Below are positions 7,583 to 16,118 of a stretch of 64,000 bases of DNA, piece by piece. The position numbers were made by a program, and so were the translations under genes. The stretch is from NCBI GenBank assembly GCA_963793335.1, contig CAWBZS010000010.1, positions 122,233-186,232 on the forward strand, written 5' to 3'. The notes below the pieces were generated by a model, which ran no database searches, was not told the DNA's origin, and was given only the letters and a program-made list of their open reading frames with translations. The first letter of the stretch is position 1. The number at the start of each line of letters is the position of its first letter. Origin of the DNA: Sva-07 sp963793335 (GTDB lineage: Bacteria; Actinomycetota; Acidimicrobiia; Acidimicrobiales; Ilumatobacteraceae).

Positions 7583-10500
7583 TCACGAGGCTGCCGGGTT
7601 CAGCAGTTCGCGGCGCAGGGCGAGCAGGTGCGGTGCGGGTTCGCCGTCGGACCAGGCGTCCGCCACCAGCACTCGCTCATACGACTCCCACTCCTGACGG
7701 AGGCCGGCGAGGTCACCCAGACGAGCATGCGCCTGCATCCGGAGCGAGATCAGTTCTTCGTGGCCAGACAGCACTCGCAGCCCGTGGCCGGTGGCCCAGA
7801 ACACGCCCTCGGTGTCGCCGAGCGACAACGCGTGTGCCGCGAACTCGGCGGTTGCGGTGATCGCGAGCATCACCAGATTGGAGGTGAGACCCTCGGCGTC
7901 GGGCCAGAGGTACCCGCTTCCCGTGAACGGCATCCCGCGGACCGACTCCACCGCTGGTCGCAGTATTTCGATGGCCTGGCTCGGTGGTTGCACCCGGGCG
8001 TGCGCCAGGCGTTCCTCGACGAGGTCGGCATCCGTCACCACGAGGTCGTGGAGTGGCAGCTGTTCGGTGAGGGTCCGCGCCACCCACTCCTCGCCCGCTG
8101 GCGGTGTGACCAGACGAGCGAGTTTGCGTCTGGCTTCGGAGACCACGTTGGCAAAGGTGGCGTCGCGCACGTCCATCTCCCACAGCGCCGTCCTCGCGCC
8201 GCTGCGGGTGGCCCGATCGCGATGCGTTGCGAGCCAGGCGATCAGCTCGACGGTCTTCGACCGCTCGAAGCTGCCGGGAGTGCCGACGCGGTCGGTGACC
8301 TCCACGGTTCCGAGCAGCCCCACCACGATCTCGTGCGGTTGGGGCTCGAACGGCGCCACCCGCTCAGGTTCTCTGGCTTGCTCGTGTTCGGTGCCGTCGC
8401 GTCGGTGGTTGGACGCGGCGTCGACGGCGGCCGGGGAGTGGCCACCGGGAGGTGACGGGTCGTCTGCCCATCGCAGCCCGACGATCGGGTCGGCGTCGAC
8501 CGGTTCGGGTTCCCTGCTGGCGTCGGCGAGGAGCTCCGCGATCTCGGTCATGTCGGCGTCGGTGACACCGATCGGCGTGAGCGCGATCTCGGCGCCGAAC
8601 CCTTCGAGGAGCCAGCCGTCCGCGGAACCGACGAGCAGGGCGCCGCCCTCGCCGAACTGGCGCTGCGCATCGGCGGCCACGATGGCGAGCCCGTGGCCGG
8701 CCGTGCCGACACCGTGGCCGACGTGCGCGGCGTCGACGTCGCTGCCGACGAGATCGGCGGCGCACAGGAGTACCACAGCGGGCTCCCACGCCTCGCCGCC
8801 GGTGCGGAGCGAGCGCAGCTCGAAGGCTGTCCGCTCCTGGCTCGTCGTGGTTCCGGTGAGTGCCATCGCCAACTCGAAGGCAGCGTCGCTCGACTCGGTG
8901 ACGTGGGCGTTGCGGTGTTCGAGCAGTGCACTCGACGGCACGGAGACGCCGATCAGGTGTGCCACCTCGGCGAAGACGGACGATGCCAGCGATGCTGCGA
9001 TCGCCGTGACGATTTCGTCGGCGTGCCGGGTGCCTGCCACGACGGAGAGGTGCCCCGCCGCTTCGAGATCGACGATCACATCGTCGCCCTCCTCGGTCAC
9101 GCCGAGCTGGACCAGTGCAACGCATGGCTGGCCGACCTTGCGGGCATCTTCGCTCAGCAGCTCCACGGGCACCTCAGCCCCGAGACGCCACGCCTGTCCC
9201 TCACCGACCCACGGCGCCGGCAAGGTTGCCGCTGCGGTGAGTCGCAGTTCGATCGCTCCGTCGGTCGATGCGAGGACCCAGCCGATCTGGCTGTCGGCGC
9301 CGATCAGGGTCCAGGCCGCAGCTCGACATGCGACGTCGACGCGCAGTGCCCGCTCGCCGGCGCCGACGCTTCGCAGGCGGCGCTCCGTCGCAGCCACGTC
9401 AGGGTGTGGTTCCGGCACCCGGTGGCGAGGCATCGCAGCGCGGAGACGTTGACGTCGTCGCACGCCGACCAGTGCGAGCAGGCCCGCAGCCAGGAGGGCC
9501 GCATGCTCCAGCCTGATCGGAGACGGCGCCTCAGGGGCGGGCGTGGCTCCGGTCAGGTCATCGGCCCCGGCATCGCGACCGTCCATCGGCACCGTGGTGC
9601 TGGTCATGGCAGGGAGTGAGCTCGCCGTGTCTTCAGCTGGTCCGGGTGGTGCTGGTGCGGCGCTCGGTGCCGAGGCGAACGTGTCCGCCGGTGCGTCGAC
9701 GGCAACGTTGTCCATCCAGTCGGCGACCTCGGTGTCGGGACCCGATTGCTGGTCGGTCTCGTCCGTTGCCTCGACGGGTTCGGCCACCTCGACGGGTGAG
9801 CGGTCGACGAACGCGGGCCCGTCCGCCTCGCCGGCCACGTCGAGTTCCCAGCCAGGCAGGATCAGGTTCGGATCGTCGAAGGTGCGACCGTCGCGCATTT
9901 CGTCGCCGGCGTTCGCCTCCCAGATCTCCGGCCAGGCGGTGGGATCGCCGAGGTGCTCGTCGGCGATGTCCCACAGGGTGTCTCCCCGCTCCACGACGTA
10001 GCGGTCGATCCCGACCTCCGAGTCGACGACGACCTCCGCAGGGAGTGCAACCGCCCAGCCCACCTCGATGTAGGCGGGGTTCGTGAAGCGTTGTCCGCTC
10101 GGCATCGCGCTGCCGAGGTTGGCGTCGATGATCGAATCGGCAATCTCGATCACCCGGCCGGTGTCGGAGCCTGCGAGGTCGACGGCGATCGAATAGATCG
10201 ATTCACCGGCACGTACGACATGAGTTGTCGACGACGATCGCACCGGGATGCTCGGATGCTCGGCGATGGACCCGCCGGGCGGAGCGATCTCGGCGGTGAC
10301 CACACGAGTTGCATCGGTGTCGGGAGGCGGCGCCGCCGTCGACGTCGCAACGGAGCGTGCCTGCAGCGTGGAGGCGAGCGAGGCGGTTGGCGTCGCCAAC
10401 GGCAGGACCGTGACCAGGCCGACAACGATGAATCGTGCCATGCCCTGGACCCAGCCGAGACCCCTGACGTCAGGCAGTGGCAGACCGCGATGACGGACGG

Positions 10501-10792
10501 CATGGAGGAACTCTCCGACGGTCGTGATCAGGATCACCGCCACGGCGACCCACACCACACACAGGCTCAGTCGGACGAGGGCATCGATCACCGTGGCGTC
10601 AGCGACCGGCTCCGAGATCGCCGCTCCGATGTCCGACTGCCCCCACATCCATGGTGGCTGCACGCCGGCGAGGGGGTTTCCGGAACCGAAACGTCGCGTC
10701 GACACCGCGACCAGCCCGATCGGAGTGCCCACGGCCACCAGCAGCAGCACCAGCACCGAGGATGCGAAGCGACCAAGGTCGTGGGATTTCAC
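7583..10792 (-). CDS. Large membrane protein with two LysM domains and C-terminal winged-helix/BTAD regulator module
   Basis: 1069 residues from a GTG start preceded by AGGAAAGGA. Hydrophobic segments near residues 10-28, 72-93 and 113-133 are followed by two LysM repeats, THVVRAGESIYSIA (about 190) and YVVERGDTLWDIA (about 265). A long Ser/Thr/Pro/Ala linker follows, then another membrane segment near 425-445. A mixed cytoplasmic-looking region ends in an OmpR/SARP-type winged helix (LLGTVEVTDR..., about 835-910) and a bacterial transcriptional activator domain. LysM binds peptidoglycan and SARP-like modules bind DNA. It is the last gene of the Tad operon and may couple wall state to pilus gene control, which is inference. 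Confidence 0.8.
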   Translation of the reverse strand: MKSHDLGRFASSVLVLLLVAVGTPIGLVAVSTRRFGSGNPLAGVQPPWMWGQSDIGAAISEPVADATVIDALVRLSLCVVWVAVAVILITTVGEFLHAVRHRGLPLPDVRGLGWVQGMARFIVVGLVTVLPLATPTASLASTLQARSVATSTAAPPPDTDATRVVTAEIAPPGGSIAEHPSIPVRSSSTTHVVRAGESIYSIAVDLAGSDTGRVIEIADSIIDANLGSAMPSGQRFTNPAYIEVGWAVALPAEVVVDSEVGIDRYVVERGDTLWDIADEHLGDPTAWPEIWEANAGDEMRDGRTFDDPNLILPGWELDVAGEADGPAFVDRSPVEVAEPVEATDETDQQSGPDTEVADWMDNVAVDAPADTFASAPSAAPAPPGPAEDTASSLPAMTSTTVPMDGRDAGADDLTGATPAPEAPSPIRLEHAALLAAGLLALVGVRRRQRLRAAMPRHRVPEPHPDVAATERRLRSVGAGERALRVDVACRAAAWTLIGADSQIGWVLASTDGAIELRLTAAATLPAPWVGEGQAWRLGAEVPVELLSEDARKVGQPCVALVQLGVTEEGDDVIVDLEAAGHLSVVAGTRHADEIVTAIAASLASSVFAEVAHLIGVSVPSSALLEHRNAHVTESSDAAFELAMALTGTTTSQERTAFELRSLRTGGEAWEPAVVLLCAADLVGSDVDAAHVGHGVGTAGHGLAIVAADAQRQFGEGGALLVGSADGWLLEGFGAEIALTPIGVTDADMTEIAELLADASREPEPVDADPIVGLRWADDPSPPGGHSPAAVDAASNHRRDGTEHEQAREPERVAPFEPQPHEIVVGLLGTVEVTDRVGTPGSFERSKTVELIAWLATHRDRATRSGARTALWEMDVRDATFANVVSEARRKLARLVTPPAGEEWVARTLTEQLPLHDLVVTDADLVEERLAHARVQPPSQAIEILRPAVESVRGMPFTGSGYLWPDAEGLTSNLVMLAITATAEFAAHALSLGDTEGVFWATGHGLRVLSGHEELISLRMQAHARLGDLAGLRQEWESYERVLVADAWSDGEPAPHLLALRRELLNPAAS

Positions 10793-10946
10793 CAGCGTTC
10801 CTTTCCTGATGCTCGTCGGCGTTGTGGGGTGAGCGGGTGCGTTGTTCCTGGCGGTGGCAGAAGCTCGCTGCGTGCCACCTGTCGAGTGGGCGCCGAACAG
10901 GGAAGAGCGGAACGACGTCGAGGGTGCACGATTCGACGGTCGAGGG

Positions 10947-11381
10947 TCATGGGGCTCGCTCGGCGCGAACCGTGCCGACGCCGGTCACGGTGGTGGCTCC
11001 ATCGGCGATGCTCACGCTCACCGACACCTGGTCGACGTCGACGTCGATCGAGACGACGCGGCCATCGACCTGATAGCTCCGAAAGAGCGTCTCAGCGGTC
11101 GATGCAGCGCGTTGTCGAGCAGCCGGTGGGTCGATGACCGTGTCGCCCGTCCGAAGGTCGGTGACGCTGGCGGCCTGGGCACCGGATCGGGCTGCTTGAA
11201 ACGCGATCGATTGTGCTGCTGATCGATTCGACACTCCGCGGTCCACGTCACGAGCGAGCCACACGAGCCCCAGGAACGTGAACGCGAAGATCAGGGCGAT
11301 GCCGGCGACGAGCCCAGCGCCCCGTTCGCCGGTGCATCTGCCGATCCTCTCGTCGAGTTCGGCTGACTCGGGCGACTCCAT
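10947..11381 (-). CDS. TadE/TadG-like Tad pilus protein
   Basis: A 144-residue protein starting at ATG 11381, which overlaps the previous stop by one base. Near the N-terminus it has RCTGERGAGLVAGIALIFAF, a pseudopilin-like start: a charged segment, a Gly-Ala cleavage-like site and one transmembrane helix. The rest is a small extracytoplasmic domain (TVIDPP...VDQVSVSVSIADGA) like the end of TadE-type proteins. Such minor pseudopilins help assemble Flp pili. Third of three consecutive related genes. Confidence 0.7.
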   Translation of the reverse strand: MESPESAELDERIGRCTGERGAGLVAGIALIFAFTFLGLVWLARDVDRGVSNRSAAQSIAFQAARSGAQAASVTDLRTGDTVIDPPAARQRAASTAETLFRSYQVDGRVVSIDVDVDQVSVSVSIADGATTVTGVGTVRAERAP

Positions 11382-11818
11382 CAGGGCCCTCCCTGCGCGG
11401 CTCGGAGCGGGTCGATCGCGGCGAAGGCGGTTGCAGTGTTGGGCCCGTTGGCCGGTGGATTGATGAGCTCCAGCCCATCTGTCGACACCGTGCAGGACAC
11501 CGTGACCGCCACCTGCCCGCCGGGGCGGAAGTCGGACACGTCGACAACCACCGTCGGCGAAGCACACGACGACGTGTCGACCAGCATCGCCCGGCCGATG
11601 TCTTCGGCAGCAGCGATCGCGGCGGCCGAGGAGCGTTCCTGCGCGGCAGCCTGCGCGGCCGACTCGGCGGCGCTCTGTGCGGTGGCTCGGCTGTCGACAC
11701 CGCGTCCCAAGAACACGATCGCCACCGCCAGACCGATCGCAGCAGGAGCCAACAGCGCCAATCCGAGCGCATCGGACGATCCGGCCTCGCCGCGGAAACG
11801 GTGGCGCTGGCGGCTCAC
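11381..11818 (-). CDS. TadE-like Tad pilus protein
   Basis: 145 residues with a short basic start, then GSSDALGLALLAPAAIGLAVAIVFLG as the single membrane helix. A Ser/Ala-rich helix (SAAESAAQAAAQERSSAAA) and a beta-rich extracytoplasmic domain containing a cysteine pair (SSCASP, VSCTV) follow. This is the TadE plan. It overlaps both neighbours by a few bases, showing translational coupling within the Tad operon. The precise role is inferred from context. Confidence 0.72.
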   Translation of the reverse strand: MSRQRHRFRGEAGSSDALGLALLAPAAIGLAVAIVFLGRGVDSRATAQSAAESAAQAAAQERSSAAAIAAAEDIGRAMLVDTSSCASPTVVVDVSDFRPGGQVAVTVSCTVSTDGLELINPPANGPNTATAFAAIDPLRAAQGGP

Positions 11819-12237
11819 GGTGTGATCTCCTCGACCGGCACCGCCGACGTCACCGACAGGTCGGTCGAGGTCCCGCGGATGATGCCGGGCGCCGAGCCGG
11901 CGACGACGACCACCACGACACCTCCCGTGGTCTCGACCGACACCGTGACGTCGCGGAGGTCGGTGTCGGCGGCCAGAATCGATGCCGCCGATGCCTGTGC
12001 GTCGCCAGCAGCCACCCCAGATCGCGCGACGAGCGCAGCGGTATCACGAGCGATCACCCGTGCCTCGGTCCTGCTGTGGCTCCACAGTGCAGCCTGGAAC
12101 GCTGCAAACGCCAGGAAGACGAACACCGGTGTGAGCAAGGCCACCGCCAACGAGGTTGCCGCGCCCCGATCACCTCGGAAGCGCCTCGGGACCGCAACAC
12201 CAGCGCCGTGGCTCGCAGGCACGGCTGCCGGTGACAT
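11815..12237 (-). CDS. TadE-like Tad pilus protein
   Basis: 140 residues. The start at 12237 is chosen because it follows the upstream stop at once. FRGDRGAATSLAVALL looks like a prepilin/TadE cleavage region followed by the membrane segment VFVFLAFAAFQAALW. The helical TEARVIARDTAALVARSG region and a short beta domain (VTVSVETTGGVVVVVV) complete the TadE shape. It overlaps the next gene by four bases. Confidence 0.72.
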   Translation of the reverse strand: MSPAAVPASHGAGVAVPRRFRGDRGAATSLAVALLTPVFVFLAFAAFQAALWSHSRTEARVIARDTAALVARSGVAAGDAQASAASILAADTDLRDVTVSVETTGGVVVVVVAGSAPGIIRGTSTDLSVTSAVPVEEITP

Positions 12238-12238
12238 G

Positions 12239-12484
12239 TCAGGGAGCGGATGGCGACTGCACCGGAGTGCTCGCCGTCTCGCGGATCTGCGACCAGATGA
12301 TGGCGGCGACCACAGCGACGCTGACCGCAGCCGCTGCGTACCACAGCACCTGTTCGATCGACACGGCTCCACGGTCGCGGGTGACTGGCTCGCCCCGCTC
12401 GACGTCGCTTGTCGACGCCGTCGTGCCAAGCGTGCGGCACACAACGGCGATGACACTGTTGATCATCAGTAGCGGATCGCTCAT
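12239..12484 (-). CDS. Small Flp-pilin-like membrane protein
   Basis: 81 residues. The segment TRDRGAVSIEQVLWYAAAA resembles the Flp/prepilin processing region: a basic stretch, G|AVSIE with glutamate at +5, then one hydrophobic helix to IIWSQI. An N-terminal pre-segment of about 40 residues is longer than in standard Flp. It could be the major pilin or a membrane component. It lies between tadC and the TadE-like genes, where a Flp-type substrate of the prepilin peptidase would be expected. Confidence 0.6.
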   Translation of the reverse strand: MSDPLLMINSVIAVVCRTLGTTASTSDVERGEPVTRDRGAVSIEQVLWYAAAAVSVAVVAAIIWSQIRETASTPVQSPSAP

Positions 12485-12530
12485 GGTTTCTGGTTCCTTC
12501 CGTTTGGGGTGTCGAGGTGGGCGTTTCCGA

Positions 12531-13418
12531 TCAGCCGAGATTCAGCGCCGGATAGATGATGAGGGCCATGAACAGCAGTGCCATCGCCACCAGCGGCGGC
12601 GTGACCTTGTCGTTGCGGACGCGAGCATCGGCCTCCTGTTCGGCGGCGAGGGTCGACCGCAGGGTGGCGCACTTGGCTGCGAGCGAACGGGCGACCGGAG
12701 CACCTTCCGATGCCGACAGCGTGGCGGTGGCGGCGACTTGGTCCAGTTCGACGATGCCGTAGTCATCGGCGACGCGTTGCAGCGCGCGCACCAGGCTCTG
12801 CCCGGTGGTGCCGGCTTCACGCATGCGTCGGCGAAGTTCGCGGAACAGCAAGCCATCGCCGGCCCGGGCCGCCTGGTCGAGCGCACCCTCGTAGCCGCTG
12901 TTGCCGGCCAGCAGCATCGTGACCATGTCGAGGTAGGCGCCGAGTTGATGGCGGAGGTCGATCGCGACCTCGGCGCTGCGCGACATCGCATCCGAGTGGA
13001 CCAGCATCGGAGCCACCACAGCTGCAACGAGGGAGAGGAGCCCGGGTACCCAGAGCCCGATCGAGAGCACACCCGTCAACTGCAGGATCCCGAGGATCAG
13101 CGATGGCGCAACGAATCCAGCAAGCGACGACAGCGCGAGCACACCGAGATGTGTGGTGACGGAGCGGTCGATCAGCCGCAGCGGTTGCGCCCACGCCTGC
13201 GCCCACGTCGCTGCGCCGTTGCGCTCGACGAGTCTTCCGAGCCTGGTGGCAGCCGAAGGATTGGTACCGACGGTCGTCGTCGTCGCCGTCGACGGCCGGC
13301 GGAGGTGTGCCATCGCCCGGTCGAGCCGGGGGAGTGGTTGGCGCCACCCCGACGCTGCGAGCCACAGACCGAGACAGGCAGCGGAGCTGCAGGCGAGGAG
13401 GAGTCCGGTGGTTCTCAT
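12531..13418 (-). CDS. tadC: TadC-like inner-membrane platform protein (T2SF domain)
   Basis: 295 residues with N-terminal and C-terminal membrane segments flanking a cytoplasmic GspF/T2SF region. Recognisable pieces are LRHQLGAYLDMVTMLLAGNSGYEGAL and LFRELRRRMREA in the F domain, then LLFMALIIYPAL at the end. Start ATG 13418 overlaps the tadB stop by four bases. With TadB it forms the membrane platform on which the CpaF ATPase works. Confidence 0.82.
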   Translation of the reverse strand: MRTTGLLLACSSAACLGLWLAASGWRQPLPRLDRAMAHLRRPSTATTTTVGTNPSAATRLGRLVERNGAATWAQAWAQPLRLIDRSVTTHLGVLALSSLAGFVAPSLILGILQLTGVLSIGLWVPGLLSLVAAVVAPMLVHSDAMSRSAEVAIDLRHQLGAYLDMVTMLLAGNSGYEGALDQAARAGDGLLFRELRRRMREAGTTGQSLVRALQRVADDYGIVELDQVAATATLSASEGAPVARSLAAKCATLRSTLAAEQEADARVRNDKVTPPLVAMALLFMALIIYPALNLG

Positions 13419-14314
13419 CGCGCCGCTCGATGCTGCGGCTCGGTCCACCCGTGGTGCTGGTGGGCGTCGGTGGACGTGGTCGCTGCAGACGTGAGGAATC
13501 GGCTCGGTCGCGGGAAGCGGGCGAGGCGTTGCACCCGCAGCAGGAGCACGGCGTAGATCGACAGCACCCCGCCGAGGAACAGTTGGCCGCCGGCGGTGTC
13601 GTACGGAGCGAGGTACTCGGCGCGGCCGAACACCAGCAGTCCCACGACGAGCGACGCCATGATCACGGTGAGCAGGGTGACCTCGCGTTGGATCGGTGCG
13701 CGTTCGGCCTCCACGAGGCGGCGCCGATCGGCCTGGCGTCGTGCCTGCTCGGCGAGCGAGCTCAGCACTGCGGCGGTGCGGGCTCCTCGCTGCACCGCAA
13801 TCAGGAGGCCGGCCGCAACCAGGTCTCCCAACGGGTCGTCGATCTCGTCGGCGAAGCGGCGGAACACCGTGCTCGGGTCCTGGCGTCCGAGGCCCGCTGC
13901 AAGGCGTCGCACCTGCGGCTTGATCGCCTCGGGGCAGGTGGCGACGGTGGCGTTGATCGCCCCGACCGGTTGGTCTCCAGCGATGAGGACATCGCGGAGG
14001 TTCTCGATCCACGATGCCAGCGCGTCGGTACGTTCCACCTCCCAGGCTGGACCACTGCCACGCCGTTGCCATGACGCCACGGCGAACCAACACCCGGCGC
14101 CGACCACGAGCGCCGGCACGATCCAGCCCGACACCGCCACCACCGTCAGCGCAATCGCTGCGGCCACGAGCAGCCGGGCCTTCCATCCTGGATCGGTCGT
14201 TGTCGGCGCGGTCGGCGCTGTTGCTGCTGACGGTGTGCCGGACGAGAACAGCACCATGACGGCGAGCACCCCGGCGAGGGTCGAACCGATCAGGAGCGCC
14301 AGTTGCGGACTCAC
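13415..14314 (-). CDS. tadB: TadB-like inner-membrane platform protein (T2SF domain)
   Basis: 299 residues from GTG 14314. It has two early membrane helices (LLIGSTLAGVLAVMVLF, LVAAAIALTVVAVSGWIVPAL) and the T2SF region LASWIENLRDVLIAG...FADEIDDPLGDLVAAGLLIAV. Two C-terminal helices follow. Gene order cpaF-tadB-tadC is the standard Tad order, and the four-base overlap with tadC supports coupled translation. Confidence 0.82.
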   Translation of the reverse strand: MSPQLALLIGSTLAGVLAVMVLFSSGTPSAATAPTAPTTTDPGWKARLLVAAAIALTVVAVSGWIVPALVVGAGCWFAVASWQRRGSGPAWEVERTDALASWIENLRDVLIAGDQPVGAINATVATCPEAIKPQVRRLAAGLGRQDPSTVFRRFADEIDDPLGDLVAAGLLIAVQRGARTAAVLSSLAEQARRQADRRRLVEAERAPIQREVTLLTVIMASLVVGLLVFGRAEYLAPYDTAGGQLFLGGVLSIYAVLLLRVQRLARFPRPSRFLTSAATTSTDAHQHHGWTEPQHRAAR

Positions 14315-14324
14315 CGGACTGCGC

Positions 14325-15710
14325 TCACTCTTGGCCTCCGTTCACGCTGAACAGCTCGGCCGGATAGCCAGCGAGTCGCAGGCGATGGAGATGGCGCTGT
14401 GACAGCGGCGCGACCTGCGCCAGTTCGTCGCCGTCATCGATCGCCCACACTTCGGTGCTCGACACACCTCCCGCTTCACCGAGGCCTCCGACCTCGATGA
14501 TCGATGTCACCCGACGCACGGCGCCCTGGTCCTCGATTGCGTTGCGAACGAGGTCGATGTGGACCACGAAATCCACCGTCTGAGCGATCAACGAATTCAC
14601 CGCGAACTCGGGCAGGCTCGTGTTCGACTTCGACACATAGTACGCGAGGCGTTGCAGGACGATGTCGGCGGTGTGGGCGTGGATCGTCGCCAGCGAGCCG
14701 CGTTTGCACATCGACGCCACGTCGAGCATGTCGAGCGCTTCGTCTTCGACGAGTTCCCCGACGACGACGCGGTCGGGGTTGAGGCGTCGGGTGAGTTCGA
14801 CGAGTTGGCGGGTGGTGATTTCGCCTTCGCCCTCGGCGTTTGCGTGGCGGGTGAAGAGTGCGGGTGCGTCGGGGTGGCGGGGGTCGTCTTCGAGGCGGAG
14901 CTCCAGCAGGTTCTTCTCGACGGTGATGATGCGTTCGAGTGGTGAGACTTCGCCGAGGAGTTCGGTGAGGAGCGTGGTCTTGCCGGCGCCTGGTGGGCCG
15001 GAGACGAGGAGGGTGAAGCCGCAACGGACGAGGGCGCGGAGGCGTTCGATGAGGGGGTGGGGGAAGAGTCCGAGATCGGCGAGTCCGGTGAGGCCGGCGT
15101 GGCGTACGACGAATCGTCGGATGGCGAGGCGGGGGTGGGTGGAGATGCCGTGTTCGTTGGTGCCGCCGAGGACCATCACGACACGGGCGCCGTCGGTGGT
15201 TTGCAGGGTGAGCATGGGGGAGGAGGTGTCGAGTCGGCCTTCGCCGGTGCCGGTCATGCGGAGTGCCATGCGTTTCTGGAACGAGGTGAGTTCGTTGGCC
15301 GATGCCCAGAGTTGGCCGACGTCGATCTTCTTGCCGTTGGTGTAGGTGACCCAGGTGGAGGTGTGGCTGTTGACGTCGATTTCTTCGACGTTGGGGTCGT
15401 TGAGGTAGGGCTCGAGGGGTCCGGCGCCGGTGAGTTCTGCGACGACGCGTCCGCGGAGATGTTGTTCGTCGTGTGGGGTGAGTGGGCGGGCGCCGGCTTG
15501 GAGGCGTTGTTCGTTGAGGTGGGTGAGTTCGGTGTTGATCCAGGCGCCGACGAGGAGTTGTTGGCGGCGTTCGTCGGCTGCGAGGGGTGTGCCGGGGGTG
15601 GTGGTGCTTTCAGGGGTGGTGCGGATGGTGTCGTCGTGTTCGATGGCTTCGATGAGCCGGTCGGCGACGCGGTCGGTGACCGTGGCGATGTCGGCGACGT
15701 CAGCGGTCAT
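14325..15710 (-). CDS. cpaF: CpaF/TadA-type secretion ATPase of the Tad pilus
   Basis: 461 residues from ATG 15710. The ATPase core has Walker A SGPPGAGKTTLL (about residue 240) and the Asp box TVEKNLLELRL. It also has a Walker B-like segment PDRVVVGELVEDEAL and the His box GSLATIHAHTA. The N-terminal domain (LEPYLNDPNVEEIDVN, RRFVV) is typical of CpaF. It powers assembly of Flp pili. The coding strand is markedly A/C-rich with few G-ending codons from about 14770 to the start, while the C-terminal part looks ordinary. Confidence 0.92.
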   Translation of the reverse strand: MTADVADIATVTDRVADRLIEAIEHDDTIRTTPESTTTPGTPLAADERRQQLLVGAWINTELTHLNEQRLQAGARPLTPHDEQHLRGRVVAELTGAGPLEPYLNDPNVEEIDVNSHTSTWVTYTNGKKIDVGQLWASANELTSFQKRMALRMTGTGEGRLDTSSPMLTLQTTDGARVVMVLGGTNEHGISTHPRLAIRRFVVRHAGLTGLADLGLFPHPLIERLRALVRCGFTLLVSGPPGAGKTTLLTELLGEVSPLERIITVEKNLLELRLEDDPRHPDAPALFTRHANAEGEGEITTRQLVELTRRLNPDRVVVGELVEDEALDMLDVASMCKRGSLATIHAHTADIVLQRLAYYVSKSNTSLPEFAVNSLIAQTVDFVVHIDLVRNAIEDQGAVRRVTSIIEVGGLGEAGGVSSTEVWAIDDGDELAQVAPLSQRHLHRLRLAGYPAELFSVNGGQE

Positions 15711-16118
15711 TGCACGCAACCGTTGGTGGTCGGTGGGTGGTGCTGTGTGGTTGTCGACGGTGCGTTGTGCACGCGTGTGTCCCCTTCCCCAACCGCCCCG
15801 GCCCCCAGGGCGTGACCGAACAATAGTCGGCGCCGCGCAGGCGCTTTTTCGCTGGAGTATCGGAGCGTGTCGGGGCCCATGTGTTCCCAGTGGGCGCGCA
15901 GACCAGCGAAACGGAACCACGCTGTCGGCGGAATCGGCTGCTTGGACCGCTGATCGGTGTTGGTCGATGGCGGCGGCGGACGGCGCAGCGTCGTGGTGTG
16001 GAGGTCGAGATGTGGGAGTGTCCCGGATCTCCGAAGCATGCCGACGCAGCCCGGGAAGGGAAATCGGGCCGCGGCGAGCACGCAGGCGATCGTGGCGTTG
16101 GTTCGCTAGGTTCGCCGT
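15711..16118. promoter_or_regulatory. Divergent promoter region: Tad operon (minus) and SEC-C gene (plus)
   Basis: About 400 bases without a credible gene. On the minus strand GGCGCCGACTATTGT contains TATTGT (15820-15825), a likely -10 box giving a leader of roughly 100 nt before cpaF. The same GCCGACTAYTGT core precedes the other Tad gene group. On the plus strand TAGGTT at 16107-16112 lies six bases before the SEC-C ATG, as in leaderless genes. Confidence 0.5.
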
